The translations under genes and the position numbers were made by a program. From assembly GCA_017405115.1 (NCBI GenBank), contig JAFRBA010000057.1:1-60860 (forward strand): 60,860 bases of DNA, written 5' to 3'. A model generated the notes under the pieces. The model saw only the letters and a list, made by a program, of their open reading frames with translations, was not told the DNA's origin and did no database searches. Each line of letters begins with the position of its first letter. Position 1 is the stretch's first letter. Shown here in pieces: positions 25,256 through 35,089 of the stretch. This DNA is from Kiritimatiellia bacterium. GTDB lineage: Bacteria > Verrucomicrobiota > Kiritimatiellia > RFP12 > UBA1067.

Positions 25256-28018
25256 TTACCGAATGCTTATGATCATTCCGTCCGGCGTGTACGTGACAGA
25301 CTGGATGAACTCGCTCGGCTCCAACGCACCCGCGCTCACGCGCAGATCGTCGATGCGGCCGGTAAAGCCGCTGCCAATCGTGATTGAGCCGTCGAGGATC
25401 GTAGCCGCCCTGTCCCAGGCACGACCAGCAGGCATCGCGCGCTGATAGTCGACATAGAATCTCACGGCGTCGGCACCGCTCTTAGTACGGTCGATGACGA
25501 GCGCGACATGGTGCCAAGCCCTCCTGCCAGCAAGCGGAGCGAGCGCGGCAGTTCCGCCGTTGGATGCGGCGAGATGGTCATATGGGACAAACGAACCAGA
25601 GAGCGTACCCGCCGTCGCATCGGACGCAATTGCGAATGAGCCTGCGCCGCTGCCGAGGCTAAGCAGCGTGCCAGAAGAAGGCTCGTTGCCGAAACAGACA
25701 AAGCACTCGATAGTCGCCTGCGTCAAGGCTGAAAGCGTGAGGTTGGTCGTCGTTGCAGACGCAGTTCCTTCAAAGAAAAGTCCGTCGTTGCGAAGCTTCA
25801 CACCTTCCGCAGTCAATCCATCAAGTCGGGCAAAGTCCCAGTACGCTAGCGTCGCCTTCGTTTCGGGGTTCGGAGGGAGGTTGTCCAACACGTAGTCTAC
25901 TGTGTCAAGCTTAACATCTGAAACGGCGACGCGTAGAATCTTGCCCTTCATCCAACAGGGATCAGTAGAGGTAGCGCTGTTATACGAGGGACTATATCCA
26001 AAGCACAGGACAGGAGTGCCAAGAGAATCAAATGTTTCTGACTGGGTATTGGGTGTAGACGTCCCGTCCACGCAAAGGTTAAAGGTCATCGTTCCAGCTG
26101 TATTGGCATCGACCATGTACCGACAACGCCTATAGCCGTTAAGCATCGCCCCAAGGGTCTGATTGTAGTAGTTGACCCACGTCGTTGGATTCTTCCGGAA
26201 CTGCGCCTGAAGAGCGTTCCCAGTACGATAGATCACGAACCCACCCCTTTCCGTCGTGGCGTTAGAACTCGCCGCAATCACATAAAGCGAACTGTCTTTT
26301 TCTTCTGTTGGATTTTCGCTGTTGTAATCGAACTCGATTGTCATCGCCTTGGTGTTCGAGAAATCCACAGGGTTTTCGGTGTGTATCCATTCCTTGTTCC
26401 CCTTCTTGCCCGTCAGGACAAGCCCCGGACCACTCAAGGGATAGCCACCATCGCCAAACGTCGCCGTGCCGTTTTCATGGACAAGTTCATGTCCGTTGCC
26501 TGTCTGGTCTTCAAGCGTTTCCATGTCGAAGCGGTAGAGCGCAACCGTCGAACCTACAGAACGGCTCGCCATAAACTGGTCTGGGGTAAGCGCCCCAGCC
26601 GTGATACGTACATCATCAAAAGAGCCTACGTAAGGTGAACCTTTGGAGTCGTTGATGTTTATGCGTTGAAAGTAAAGCGTTTCGTCCAAAAGCGCAATCG
26701 CCCCTTGATTGACATCTGTCGTGGAATTTGACGCTGCGATTCCATCGATATATAACTGCATGATGTCTTTGCCTGTTTTCTTGGGATCATAAACCGCCGC
26801 ATAATGCCTCCATTTGCCATCATTGAGCTGCCCAAAGTCAGTCAACGTTGAAGTAGCAGACGCGTATTTTCCGCTGTCCTTACAACGAAACGTCGCCGCC
26901 ATGGACTTATGACCACCTTGCTCCGTATTGGAGCCGACACGAAATGCCCCAGCATGATTGTAATAGTAGAGGTCGGGAGAAACGGTAAGGACATTTCCAC
27001 CGCCCGTATCCCCAGAATCCGTCCAGGCAAAGAACTCAATCGTGACACCAGCCGTGGAGAACACCGAGAACGGAAGGTTTGTGCACTTGAAGTCACCAAC
27101 CCAGGATGTCCGTTCCCCCCAGGCAACTTTCGGCGTACCAGAAAGCATCGGCACTTTGTCGCTCATCGCCAAATCGAAGCCGTTGCCGGACACGTCCTTG
27201 CCACGCTTGCCGCCAAACGGCCAATAGGCGACAACTGGCAACTTGCCGTCATCTGCCCGCATCGTCTTTCCGACAGTCGGATACTTGAGGAAATTCTCAG
27301 GCGCGACAACACCGCGGCTGATGCGCACGTCATCGATGTAACCTCGAAAATAGTTATTACCTACCTCATAGGTTTCAGAGCCGCCTCCAATCAGGAAAAA
27401 ATCGTTGAAAAGAGATGGAAGAGAGCCGGAACCACCACCATTACTAGTCCTCACCCCATCAACATAGAGACGGCAGGAGAAGTGATCCGTCCGTGAACGT
27501 TCAACAACATAGGCGACATGGTGCCACATCCCATCGTTCCATGCGGTGGAATGTACATCGGTATAGTCAATATGCCAACCCGATGTCGTTGTACGGTACT
27601 GCGACTGAATACGGCCGTTGTTCGTAATGATAAATCCACCCGTCCCGATATTCGGGCTTGCACTTGACATGAGCAGACATGTCACAGAGGCTGGTTTGGC
27701 CGGGTATTGCCGCCACCAACACTCGAACGTGACCGCCGTCTCGCCAGAGAGATCGAGCGCGGCCGCCGTCTTCAGGTACTGATCCGTCCGTCCCTGATTC
27801 AGCGTGACGTAAGCCGCGTCGCTCTCCGCGATCTCCACGCCCACGAGGTCGTGTCCGTTGCCGGAGACGTCGTGGAAGCCGTTTGTGCCGAAAGACCAGT
27901 AGGCTATCGTCTCTGTGGCGTTTTCGGCGAACGACGGAAGCCCCGTTGCCACAACTGCAAACAACGTAAGGCAAGACGCGGCGAAACGTCCGCAAGCTGC
28001 AGGTGAAAGCACTTTCAT
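25256..28018 (-). CDS. large secreted protein with four LamG-type domains
   Basis: This 920-residue protein begins at ATG 28018 (AAGGAG 9 nt upstream, then a signal peptide MKVLSPAACGRFAASC). It consists of about four concanavalin-like LamG modules, each opening with a Y/F-W-x-F pattern (IAYWSFGTNGFHDVSGNG, VAYWPFGGKRGKDVSGNG, ALYRFDMETLEDQTGNG, LAYWDFARLDGL) and a later IDDVRIS or FDDVRIT strand. Such proteins bind carbohydrate at the cell surface. The first three modules are more alike than the fourth. No anchor motif is visible at the C-terminus (TPDGMIISIR). Confidence 0.8.
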   Translation of the reverse strand: MKVLSPAACGRFAASCLTLFAVVATGLPSFAENATETIAYWSFGTNGFHDVSGNGHDLVGVEIAESDAAYVTLNQGRTDQYLKTAAALDLSGETAVTFECWWRQYPAKPASVTCLLMSSASPNIGTGGFIITNNGRIQSQYRTTTSGWHIDYTDVHSTAWNDGMWHHVAYVVERSRTDHFSCRLYVDGVRTSNGGGSGSLPSLFNDFFLIGGGSETYEVGNNYFRGYIDDVRISRGVVAPENFLKYPTVGKTMRADDGKLPVVAYWPFGGKRGKDVSGNGFDLAMSDKVPMLSGTPKVAWGERTSWVGDFKCTNLPFSVFSTAGVTIEFFAWTDSGDTGGGNVLTVSPDLYYYNHAGAFRVGSNTEQGGHKSMAATFRCKDSGKYASATSTLTDFGQLNDGKWRHYAAVYDPKKTGKDIMQLYIDGIAASNSTTDVNQGAIALLDETLYFQRININDSKGSPYVGSFDDVRITAGALTPDQFMASRSVGSTVALYRFDMETLEDQTGNGHELVHENGTATFGDGGYPLSGPGLVLTGKKGNKEWIHTENPVDFSNTKAMTIEFDYNSENPTEEKDSSLYVIAASSNATTERGGFVIYRTGNALQAQFRKNPTTWVNYYNQTLGAMLNGYRRCRYMVDANTAGTMTFNLCVDGTSTPNTQSETFDSLGTPVLCFGYSPSYNSATSTDPCWMKGKILRVAVSDVKLDTVDYVLDNLPPNPETKATLAYWDFARLDGLTAEGVKLRNDGLFFEGTASATTTNLTLSALTQATIECFVCFGNEPSSGTLLSLGSGAGSFAIASDATAGTLSGSFVPYDHLAASNGGTAALAPLAGRRAWHHVALVIDRTKSGADAVRFYVDYQRAMPAGRAWDRAATILDGSITIGSGFTGRIDDLRVSAGALEPSEFIQSVTYTPDGMIISIR

Positions 28019-28130
28019 TGCGATCATCTCCTTCGGTTGCGCGGCGGGACAATCCAGCCGACATGGCAATGATACCAAAAAGCGCCTGCTTTTTTCGGCA
28101 AATTCCGCCTGTAAAATCAGGAAAGAGGAG
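28019..28130 (-). promoter_or_regulatory. promoter and leader duplicated upstream of two surface-protein genes (copy 2)
   Basis: This is the counterpart of 18729-18837. It has the same CCTGATTTTACAGG inverted repeat, TTTGCCGAAAAAA, extended -10 TGGTATCAT (TATCAT at 28069-28074), CATTGCCATG and AAGGAGATG. Differences cluster in the leader between -10 and Shine-Dalgarno. Confidence 0.6.
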
Positions 28131-28191
28131 GTTTGAGGGGTTTGAGACGTTTGAGGGGTTTGAGGGGTTTGAGAGGTTGGGGGATTGAGGG
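28131..28191. repeat. 9-bp tandem repeat array, about six units, ending at a stop codon
   Basis: TTTGAGGGG-type units decay into GGTTGGGGGATTGAGGG immediately beside the TGA of the gene at 28192. The array separates that stop from the duplicated promoter module. Confidence 0.85.
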
Positions 28192-29520
28192 TCATTTCGC
28201 CGCTCGCAGGATGACGCCGCCCCCGCGAACAAGGTCGAGGTCGAACGATGCACCGACGCCCGACCACGTTCCCGCCACGGGATCGAGCCGTTCCATCGCG
28301 AACGGCGCATCGGCGTGGAGCGTGCGGTTCTTCCTGTAGTCGCAGTTCACGGCCATCAGGTAGGCCCGCCCGTCGGGCGCCGCGAAACGCGTCACGAGTG
28401 TCGTGTCCACATGGCGCTCCACTCCCTTTATCTCGACATAAGGGGTCTCCGGCGAAAGCTTGAGAAGCGCCTGCGGCCCGTAAGGCGTCGTGCCGGGCGT
28501 ATGAACGCCCTGCATGTAGGCGCCCATGAAGCGAAGATTGCGCAAGACCGTCGAGAACGCGATGAATTCCCGGTTGATCTTCTTCACGCCTTCGTACTTC
28601 TCGCCGACCGTGCCGTCCGGCGCGGCGATCGTGCCGTGGTGGTTTGCCCGGGCGTACACGTACCAGTAGAGCCCGCTCGCGCCGTAGGCCGCCGTCGTGT
28701 GCGCCAGATACCGCATTTCATCTACGTCAGGGATGCGCGGCGACCGAGGGGACGCGAGGTTGCCGGGCACCCACGAGCAGGCCTGCAGACCGTTCCAGAA
28801 CGGAACGCCTCGCGCAGCGGCGTTCTGCCGGATGATCCCGAGGTTCAAGAAATATTCGACCTTGTCGCCAGTGGTCATGAACTGGTAATAGTCGTAGGTG
28901 ATGAGCTCCGGCTGATAGATGTCGCCGAAGAGCCTAACATGCTCCCAATAGGAGGCGATCTTGTCGCTTCCAAAACCCATTCGCAGCTCTTCGCCGGCCT
29001 TGCCGCCAACGCCCAGCTGCTTGTGGTTGGCGTAGGTTGGCAGAAGGTTGTGCCAGCACGGATGGTGCGGGTCGAGTTCGTGGATGTACTCCTTGACGCG
29101 CGCCAGGTCCGGAAACTGGTCCGCCGCCGCCTCGTCGTAGTGCTCGTAGATATAGAGCGCGGGATGGTTCTTCACGCGGTTGATGCGCTCCGTGAGCGCG
29201 GCCTTCTGCACGGGGTCGTCCAGATCGACCTTTGCCCATACGGTATTGGGGTCGACGCTGTAGATGACGCGCAATCCATGCTTGGCGGCGATGTCGAGCT
29301 CCTCCAGATTGCGCGCCCACACGGTGTTGAAGCCGCCTTCCTTGAGCTGCCGGGCCCAGGCGTCGGTCATGGCCAGGCTGAGGCGGTTCGTGCCCGGGCA
29401 TCCCGGCCCATACCAATACGTCGTCACCGGTTCGCCCGGATCCCACGTGCCGCCATCCGAAAAGGCAGCGCCTGCCGCAAGCGCGACCGCCGCCATCGCC
29501 ATCATTGCAAGTCTATTCAT
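28192..29520 (-). CDS. secreted TIM-barrel glycosidase-like protein
   Basis: This 442-residue protein has a signal peptide (MNRLAMMAMAAVALAAGAAFS). The barrel region has W-rich strands (YWYGPGCPG; NTVWARNLEELDIAAKHGLR; ALYIYEHYDEA; GLYWYVYARANHHG) and candidate acids in EHYDE and YDYYQF. It ends in a small beta domain (YLMAVNCDYRKNRTL). The plan is that of clan-A glycosidases of unknown specificity. ATG 29520 is preferred over one five codons upstream because GAGAGAAACGCAG lies before it. It follows the CBM9/GH42-like gene by about 55 nt. Confidence 0.6.
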   Translation of the reverse strand: MNRLAMMAMAAVALAAGAAFSDGGTWDPGEPVTTYWYGPGCPGTNRLSLAMTDAWARQLKEGGFNTVWARNLEELDIAAKHGLRVIYSVDPNTVWAKVDLDDPVQKAALTERINRVKNHPALYIYEHYDEAAADQFPDLARVKEYIHELDPHHPCWHNLLPTYANHKQLGVGGKAGEELRMGFGSDKIASYWEHVRLFGDIYQPELITYDYYQFMTTGDKVEYFLNLGIIRQNAAARGVPFWNGLQACSWVPGNLASPRSPRIPDVDEMRYLAHTTAAYGASGLYWYVYARANHHGTIAAPDGTVGEKYEGVKKINREFIAFSTVLRNLRFMGAYMQGVHTPGTTPYGPQALLKLSPETPYVEIKGVERHVDTTLVTRFAAPDGRAYLMAVNCDYRKNRTLHADAPFAMERLDPVAGTWSGVGASFDLDLVRGGGVILRAAK

Positions 29521-29574
29521 CTGCGTTTCTCTCATGTGCAGTTAACGATTCAGCTTTCGTCGGCAGGGCTTCGG

Positions 29575-32280
29575 CTACTGTCGCGCGACTATGAGGAACT
29601 CCGGGGTCGTAGGCGGCAGGGAGCCGGGCGGAAGGTGGAACTCGGAAGACGCCGTGCCGAGAGGTTCGCGCGAGCCGTCCGCCGCGATGCGGCTTACCGT
29701 TGCCCCCTTCCATTCGGACGAGAACCTCAAGACGAAGTCGTCCCTCGGCTCCCCGCACAGGTTCTCCGCCATCACCAACAGCTCGCGGTCGTTGCGCGCC
29801 GCCAAGATCCACGTGCCGGGCGTCGACGGTGCGCACACGTCGAGCGAACCCTTCGAAAGCCGCGCGAATAGATTGGCGAGAAGCTCCTGCTTGCGCTCCG
29901 AATAGATCGACGGATGTGGCTGCGTGTCCAAAGACCTGCTCATCACGCCGACGCGTCCGCCCTTGGCGTTCCTGAAGAACAGAGTGGCCGGCGCGACCTT
30001 TCGCCCGTCGATGTCGAACAGGGCGGAGAGCTCCTCCGCGCCCGGCATGGGCGTCAGCTTCGCCGTGACGCTCTTCTTCGGCGTCCATCCGATGATCGGC
30101 TTCGACTCGTACCTCCTGTTGTACAGCCTGCGCCCGCGCGAACGGCAACCAGCCGCAGGAAGAATCTCCTCGTATTCGTAGAACATGTCTGGCGGCTGCC
30201 CTGCGGCATCGCAGCCCATCAGTGCGCCGAAGCCCCGCGCGGCTAAGAGCACCGCCGCCTCGGCGTCCACAAGGACGCCGCCCGACAGGATGCGCTCTAT
30301 CTCCGCGTCGGAGAGCCCGTTGGGCGCCGATCCCACAAGCAGCGCCGCGGAGGCGTCCGACTCGGTCGTCATGGGCAGCCCCATCTTGGAGAGGAAGTAC
30401 GCCCCGACGGACAGCATCCCGCTCGCGGAACCCTTCTCCGTCTCCCGGTACATGTAGACTTCGGCCGGATCGTAGACCATGCGAACGCCGCACGGACGCA
30501 TCGTGGCCCTTATGCAGCGCACCTCCTCCAGCCTGCGTGATTCCGCCTGGAACCTCTTCGCATATCCCGGGTCGCCGAGAGGATCGTCGTTGTACTGCGT
30601 GCAGTAGTAGTATGACCCGTCCACCCCGGCCATGACGGCGGCCGAAAGCTCGGAAAGAAGATACAGCGAAGAATTGTAGAACCGTGTGTGCGGGTACGGG
30701 TCCGTCTCGTGGACCAGCTCCACGTCGGGGGAGATATGCTGTGCGCTCCACACCGTGTGCGCGACTTCGCACGGCAGCTTCGCCGGCGTCTCGGCGAAGT
30801 AGCCCGCGCCGAAGATGCGGACCATCGGGCGCGTCCCGCCTGCAAACGCGCGGGCCACCGCCTCCGTCGAGTCGCCGTCGACATCGACGAACCCGCTCTG
30901 GCAGAGGCACACGCGGATCGACGGGTCGACGCGGTCGATCGTCGCGCGAATCCTGGCGGCAAGGCGGGCAAGCGAATCGCGCGAAAGGTCGGCGAAGGCC
31001 TTGCGATTCGCGGCGTTGCCGGCGCCAGGGTTCCTGAACATCGCGGCGATTTCCTTCGCGGAGTATGCATGCCCGGTGCGCTTCGCGAATTCCGCAAGGT
31101 GAAGCGGACAGAAGCAGCCCTTCATCTTGTTCATGCCGCCGTGGTTGGAAAGCGTGTAGTCGTCCTCGACGAACATGACCGCCGGACGCGCGATCCTTAC
31201 GCATGCCTCGACGCGGGCGCAGAGCGCGTCGGCGAACTCGTCCGAGAGGGGACATGAAGCAAACGTCACGTTGCCGTCGCAGTCCATGACGCGCTGCCCC
31301 GGGAAGTCGCGCGAACTGCCCATCGAAGGAGCAAGCCACCAGCCGATCTCCACGTCGGGCAGGTCCCTTAGAGCCTCCCTTGCATACGCGATGTCCCGTC
31401 CCGCCTTCTCGTACGCCGCGACGTCGGCGCGGCCGCAGTAGCGCTTGGTCCACGGTGATATCAGGACGAACCTCCTGAACCCGAAGCCGTACAGCCTGCG
31501 GATATCCGCCACGCCTTTCTCCGGCGGCAGGTGCGACCAGTCAACCGGCACAAGCGCATCCAAGGCTGCGGCACGTCGCCCCTTGAAGGCGAACGAACCG
31601 AACGCCGACTCGTCGGCATACGGGATCTTAGGATTGCCCTTCCAGTAGAGCGCGAGGTCGTTCGCGCCTCCGTCGTCGTCGTCATGGACGCATATCGTGA
31701 ACCCGAACGCCACGTCCTCGTCCGGACGCGGCGTCGGCCTGCCGAGGCACTCGTACCTGAACCAGAGGCGGTAGTGCGTGCCGACGCGGCGGCCGCCTTC
31801 GGTCCACGGCTCCGCGATGCCACCCCACAGCCTGCCGAAGCACTTCTTCGCCGAGGCGTAGTCGCTCTGCGTGGCGCCGTTGGCGGCGATCGCGTACTCT
31901 CCGCCCGCATTGCATGGCGTCGGATTCGTCTCGTATTCCGGCCCGCGCGTGTTCGGGTTGCGGTCGTTGTCGCCGTCGAAGAAGACTTCGAGGCAGTCGT
32001 CCTTCCACGTCTCGCATGAAATGCCGCCAGCCTTGCAGTCGTCGACAACGACCCTGTCGTCCCGCACGAACGCCTCCACGCCGAGCGAGTCGGCGTAGCG
32101 CGAGACGCGGAAGCGGAACGAGCAGTTCGCAGGATCGTCCGTCCGCCTGTAGTACTCGTCCCAGACGCCGTTCTGCGGAGTCACGTCTATCCACTGCGAA
32201 CTCCATGACACTGAACATGGTTCGCCGGCAACAAGCTGGGCCGCGGCGAGGCATGGCGCGCAAAAAGCAAGAACTTTCAT
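29575..32280 (-). CDS. secreted CBM9-like plus GH42-like glycosidase
   Basis: This 901-residue protein has a signal peptide. Residues about 20-235 form a CBM9/DOMON-like sandwich (CSFRFRVSRYADSLGVEAFVRDD; DCLEVFFDGDNDRNP; GFTICVHDDDD). Residues about 245-620 form a TIM barrel with VMFVEDDYTLSNHGG and VHETDPYPHTRFYN as likely catalytic regions, and a Rossmann-like trimerisation domain follows. It probably cleaves a galactoside or related link at the cell surface. The Shine-Dalgarno is AAAGGAG. A promoter of the TGGTATCAT type lies about 145 nt upstream, giving a long leader. Confidence 0.65.
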   Translation of the reverse strand: MKVLAFCAPCLAAAQLVAGEPCSVSWSSQWIDVTPQNGVWDEYYRRTDDPANCSFRFRVSRYADSLGVEAFVRDDRVVVDDCKAGGISCETWKDDCLEVFFDGDNDRNPNTRGPEYETNPTPCNAGGEYAIAANGATQSDYASAKKCFGRLWGGIAEPWTEGGRRVGTHYRLWFRYECLGRPTPRPDEDVAFGFTICVHDDDDGGANDLALYWKGNPKIPYADESAFGSFAFKGRRAAALDALVPVDWSHLPPEKGVADIRRLYGFGFRRFVLISPWTKRYCGRADVAAYEKAGRDIAYAREALRDLPDVEIGWWLAPSMGSSRDFPGQRVMDCDGNVTFASCPLSDEFADALCARVEACVRIARPAVMFVEDDYTLSNHGGMNKMKGCFCPLHLAEFAKRTGHAYSAKEIAAMFRNPGAGNAANRKAFADLSRDSLARLAARIRATIDRVDPSIRVCLCQSGFVDVDGDSTEAVARAFAGGTRPMVRIFGAGYFAETPAKLPCEVAHTVWSAQHISPDVELVHETDPYPHTRFYNSSLYLLSELSAAVMAGVDGSYYYCTQYNDDPLGDPGYAKRFQAESRRLEEVRCIRATMRPCGVRMVYDPAEVYMYRETEKGSASGMLSVGAYFLSKMGLPMTTESDASAALLVGSAPNGLSDAEIERILSGGVLVDAEAAVLLAARGFGALMGCDAAGQPPDMFYEYEEILPAAGCRSRGRRLYNRRYESKPIIGWTPKKSVTAKLTPMPGAEELSALFDIDGRKVAPATLFFRNAKGGRVGVMSRSLDTQPHPSIYSERKQELLANLFARLSKGSLDVCAPSTPGTWILAARNDRELLVMAENLCGEPRDDFVLRFSSEWKGATVSRIAADGSREPLGTASSEFHLPPGSLPPTTPEFLIVARQ

Positions 32281-32424
32281 TTCCGAGTTGTCTCCTTTCT
32301 TACATTCTCTATTGTCTGTTTTTAGATTGACTTTCGTGATTTTATAGAAGCGATTCTGCAGGAATCAAGACGTCGAAGAAGTCGTTCCCCTCCACCTCTC
32401 CGTCAAGGTCTCCGAGACATGGCC
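32281..32424 (-). other. long leader with a possible peptide remnant
   Basis: The 144 bases between promoter and start contain no full gene. One minus-strand frame reads LGDLDGEVEGNDFFDVL and stops near 32343. This resembles the end of a calcium-binding or dockerin-like repeat but has no start codon. It may be decayed coding DNA. Confidence 0.25.
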
Positions 32425-32433
32425 ATGATACCA
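32425..32433 (-). promoter_or_regulatory. extended -10 (TGGTATCAT) for the CBM9/GH42-like gene
   Basis: It is identical in the core to the -10 regions at 18779 and 28069 and is also followed within a few bases by a GCCATG. Confidence 0.45.
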
Positions 32434-32438
32434 TATCG

Positions 32439-32470
32439 GGCGTGAAAATGCAATTCCGCATTTTCACGCC
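32439..32470 (-). terminator. 13-bp stem-loop after the NagX-like gene
   Basis: GGCGTGAAAATGC and its exact complement enclose a 6-nt loop. It lies 29 nt beyond the NagX-like stop and just upstream of the next promoter, as expected for a transcription terminator. Confidence 0.7.
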
Positions 32471-32498
32471 TGTAGAGGATTGCCGTCATTTACTCCTC

Positions 32499-33602
32499 CT
32501 ATGCCCTTATGAAGATCTTGGCCCGGTACAGAAGCCAGAGAAACAGCCATGCAAAGAAAAACGCCCCAAGCGCGAGGACAAAGCCCCCGCATGGCGTTAA
32601 GGACGCGATGCCGCCGAGCAGAAAGCTGCTCGGCTTCATGAAGTCGAGGAAATACGGCGAAAGGTACGCGGCAAGCGAGTTCATGCCGACTATCCTGAGC
32701 GGATAGGACCAGCGAACGAAGCCCTTCACGTCTATGACCCAGTGAAACGCCGCGAACAGCAAGAAGCACAGTCCGCCTGAGACGAGCATGAAACTCGGCG
32801 TCGAGAGGTTCTTCACGACCGGGCATCCCGCCGCAGCCAGCAAGATTCCGAAAAGCAGAAGCGCCGCGCCGACGACGGCGAGCGCCAGCGACCTGCGCTC
32901 GGGGGCGAGGCTCTCGGCACGGACGATGTCGCCGGCGAACATCCCGGACAGCGCAAGCGGCACGGAGAATACCGACAGCGGGATGTCGCGTATCTCAAAT
33001 GGGTCGCGCCCTATCCAGGCGCGAAGCGAAAGGAAGCTGTCGAGATAGTCCACTATTCCCCCTCTCACGGCATAGTTGTCGGCGCCAGGCGCTCCGATCG
33101 GCGACTGCCAGAACGTCAGTATCGCCCAGAACGCGGCAAGCATCCCTGCGGCCACGGCGACACGTGCCCTTGGGCGCAGGTGGATGTATACGAGGGCGGC
33201 GAGGAACCACGGCAGCGCAATCCGGACTAGCACGCTGGGGTACGTGTACTTCGCGGGGTCGAACGCCATTATCCCGCTCTGGACCATCTGGAGCGCGACA
33301 AGCACTGCGACGCGCTTCACAAGGCGCATGTGAATCTTCAGCGAGGGAACGCCCCTTCGCACCTGGCTCGCGTACGAGAACGGAAAGGACACCCCCGCCA
33401 TGAAAAGAAAGAGCGGAAAGATGAGGTCGTAGAACCTGAAGCCCTCCCAGCTGCAGTGGTGCATCTGCTTTGCGAGCCACCACTCGTCCCCGCCCGGGAA
33501 CGCGCCGCAGAAGGCACGTATCGCCGCGGCGAGGCCTATGAGCCACACCATGTCGAATCCGCGAAGCGCGTCAAGGGAAAGAAGCCTTTGCTTGTTGTCC
33601 AT
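32499..33602 (-). CDS. NagX/HGSNAT-like membrane acyltransferase (DUF5009 type)
   Basis: This 367-residue multi-pass membrane protein has about ten hydrophobic helices. The N-terminal signature SLDALRGFDMVWLIG and the FPLFLFMAGVSFPFS helix are typical of the heparan-alpha-glucosaminide N-acetyltransferase-like family (NagX, DUF5009), relatives of acyltransferase-3 proteins. It may transfer acetyl groups to amino sugars across the membrane or take part in sugar transport. It lies 5 nt downstream of the sialidase-like gene stop and is thus in the same operon. Confidence 0.75.
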   Translation of the reverse strand: MDNKQRLLSLDALRGFDMVWLIGLAAAIRAFCGAFPGGDEWWLAKQMHHCSWEGFRFYDLIFPLFLFMAGVSFPFSYASQVRRGVPSLKIHMRLVKRVAVLVALQMVQSGIMAFDPAKYTYPSVLVRIALPWFLAALVYIHLRPRARVAVAAGMLAAFWAILTFWQSPIGAPGADNYAVRGGIVDYLDSFLSLRAWIGRDPFEIRDIPLSVFSVPLALSGMFAGDIVRAESLAPERRSLALAVVGAALLLFGILLAAAGCPVVKNLSTPSFMLVSGGLCFLLFAAFHWVIDVKGFVRWSYPLRIVGMNSLAAYLSPYFLDFMKPSSFLLGGIASLTPCGGFVLALGAFFFAWLFLWLLYRAKIFIRA

Positions 33603-33607
33603 GCTTG

Positions 33608-35011
33608 TTATTCAAACCATTCCGGGCCGATCTCGCGGCCAAGCAGGTAGAACTTAGCGTCGTTGAACCACAGGACGCCCTTCCCGTCCTGCACGGTGTA
33701 GCTCGTGTAGAAGCTGTTGCCGTTGCGCGGCGCGAACAGCTTAGGTTCCGTGAACCAGATCGGCTGCTCGGCGTTCGGCATGAACGTGCCGGCGATGAGG
33801 TAGAGCGGGCCGCGACGCTGGTAGGCCGTGTCGCTCTTGAAGTCGAACGTCTGGTGTATGAACGCGAAATACGTTCCGCTGGCTGCCTCCGGGCCTTTCC
33901 AGTCGTAGATCGGACACGGCGAGCGCGGATGCAGATACGGCTTGCCGCCGTCGCGGTCGAGGAGCGGACGCGGGCGCGACCAAGTGCGTCCGCCGTCGCG
34001 GCTCTGCGACCAGACGGGGTGGCCGATCGACGAGCGCATCAGCGCGAAAAGCCGTCCGTCGGGCAGCTTCACGATTCCCGCCTCTTCTACGGCAGGTCCC
34101 TCCTTCGGCATGAACGAGCACCCGTCGATCTTCGCAGCGTCGAACGCATCCCTGTTCGTCGCAAAGAAGGAAAGCCTGATGTCCTCGACGTTCGGATTGT
34201 CGTCGATGTTCTCGAACTGCCAGAACTCCACCTTGCAGCCCGGGCGGGCATCGTAGGAAGCCTTGCCGTGGCGCGAACAGCCGACAAAGAACTTGCCGCC
34301 CTCGCCGAGCCGCAGGGGGCGCTGCCAGTTGCACCACGACGGGGGAACGAGAGGGTCGGTCGGATCCATGTCCATTCTCTCCTTGAACGGCACGAGCTTG
34401 GGGGAGCTCCACGTCTCGCCGTCGTCGTCTGAGAACGCGCCGAACATCATTCCGCAGTGCGGGCCCCGGCTGGTCGTCTGCTGGTTCCACAGGCAGTAGA
34501 TCCGTCCGCCTTTCGCGAGCATGGGCTGCTGCCAACTTGCGCGAAGCGAAGGATTCTTCTTGTTCGCAGACCCCGCAAGCACAACGGGCGGAGACCACGT
34601 GTTGCCCTTGTCGACGCTCTTCGAGAACGCGATGTGCTGGTCGACGTCGCCCTCCCTGCTGGCCTGCGTCCAGAATGCGTAAAGGCGTCCGTTGTCCGGG
34701 TTGTCGATCACCTGGAAGTGGTCGTTGTAGGTGTCTCCCGTCTTGGCCGGGTCGCGCAACTCCGGCTTGCGCGGCTGCTTCGGCACGTACACCACGTAGT
34801 CCGGCTTGTTCACGAGGATGTCGCGCGGAGCCTCCGCCGCGCTAGGCGTTCCCCTCAGGCAGGAGAGTATGCGCCTCTCCTTTTCCTGCTGCGTCGCGCT
34901 GACGTCCACCGCCGCGCCGTGCAACACGGCGCAGGCCAAAAGAACCGTCGCAACTGCTTTATTCAGCTTGATCATCTTGCCAATGTCATTTCCGCCTTTT
35001 CGCTTCATCAT
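33608..35011 (-). CDS. secreted sialidase-like (BNR/Asp-box) protein
   Basis: This 467-residue six-bladed propeller of the sialidase superfamily has at least three Asp-box motifs: SVDKGNTW, SDDDGETW and SRDGGRTW. The N-terminal segment has a hydrophobic signal (AVATVLLACAVLHGAA). An ATG 12 codons into the frame (MIKLNKAV) could be the true start and would give a cleaner signal peptide. It could be an exo-alpha-sialidase or a related glycoside hydrolase acting on host or plant glycans; the Arg triad is not assigned with confidence. An extended -10 lies 79 nt upstream. Confidence 0.7.
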   Translation of the reverse strand: MMKRKGGNDIGKMIKLNKAVATVLLACAVLHGAAVDVSATQQEKERRILSCLRGTPSAAEAPRDILVNKPDYVVYVPKQPRKPELRDPAKTGDTYNDHFQVIDNPDNGRLYAFWTQASREGDVDQHIAFSKSVDKGNTWSPPVVLAGSANKKNPSLRASWQQPMLAKGGRIYCLWNQQTTSRGPHCGMMFGAFSDDDGETWSSPKLVPFKERMDMDPTDPLVPPSWCNWQRPLRLGEGGKFFVGCSRHGKASYDARPGCKVEFWQFENIDDNPNVEDIRLSFFATNRDAFDAAKIDGCSFMPKEGPAVEEAGIVKLPDGRLFALMRSSIGHPVWSQSRDGGRTWSRPRPLLDRDGGKPYLHPRSPCPIYDWKGPEAASGTYFAFIHQTFDFKSDTAYQRRGPLYLIAGTFMPNAEQPIWFTEPKLFAPRNGNSFYTSYTVQDGKGVLWFNDAKFYLLGREIGPEWFE

Positions 35012-35089
35012 TCACTTTTCTTTCTCGCTTACATGTCGCTCCCGCACCACGAGCGACACGCCGATGCGACTTCAACCTCGATGCCGTGT

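Noticed and set aside
32439..32470. Riboswitch in the long leader of the CBM9/GH42-like gene
   Set aside because: The only strong structure is a simple hairpin upstream of the promoter, better explained as the previous gene's terminator.
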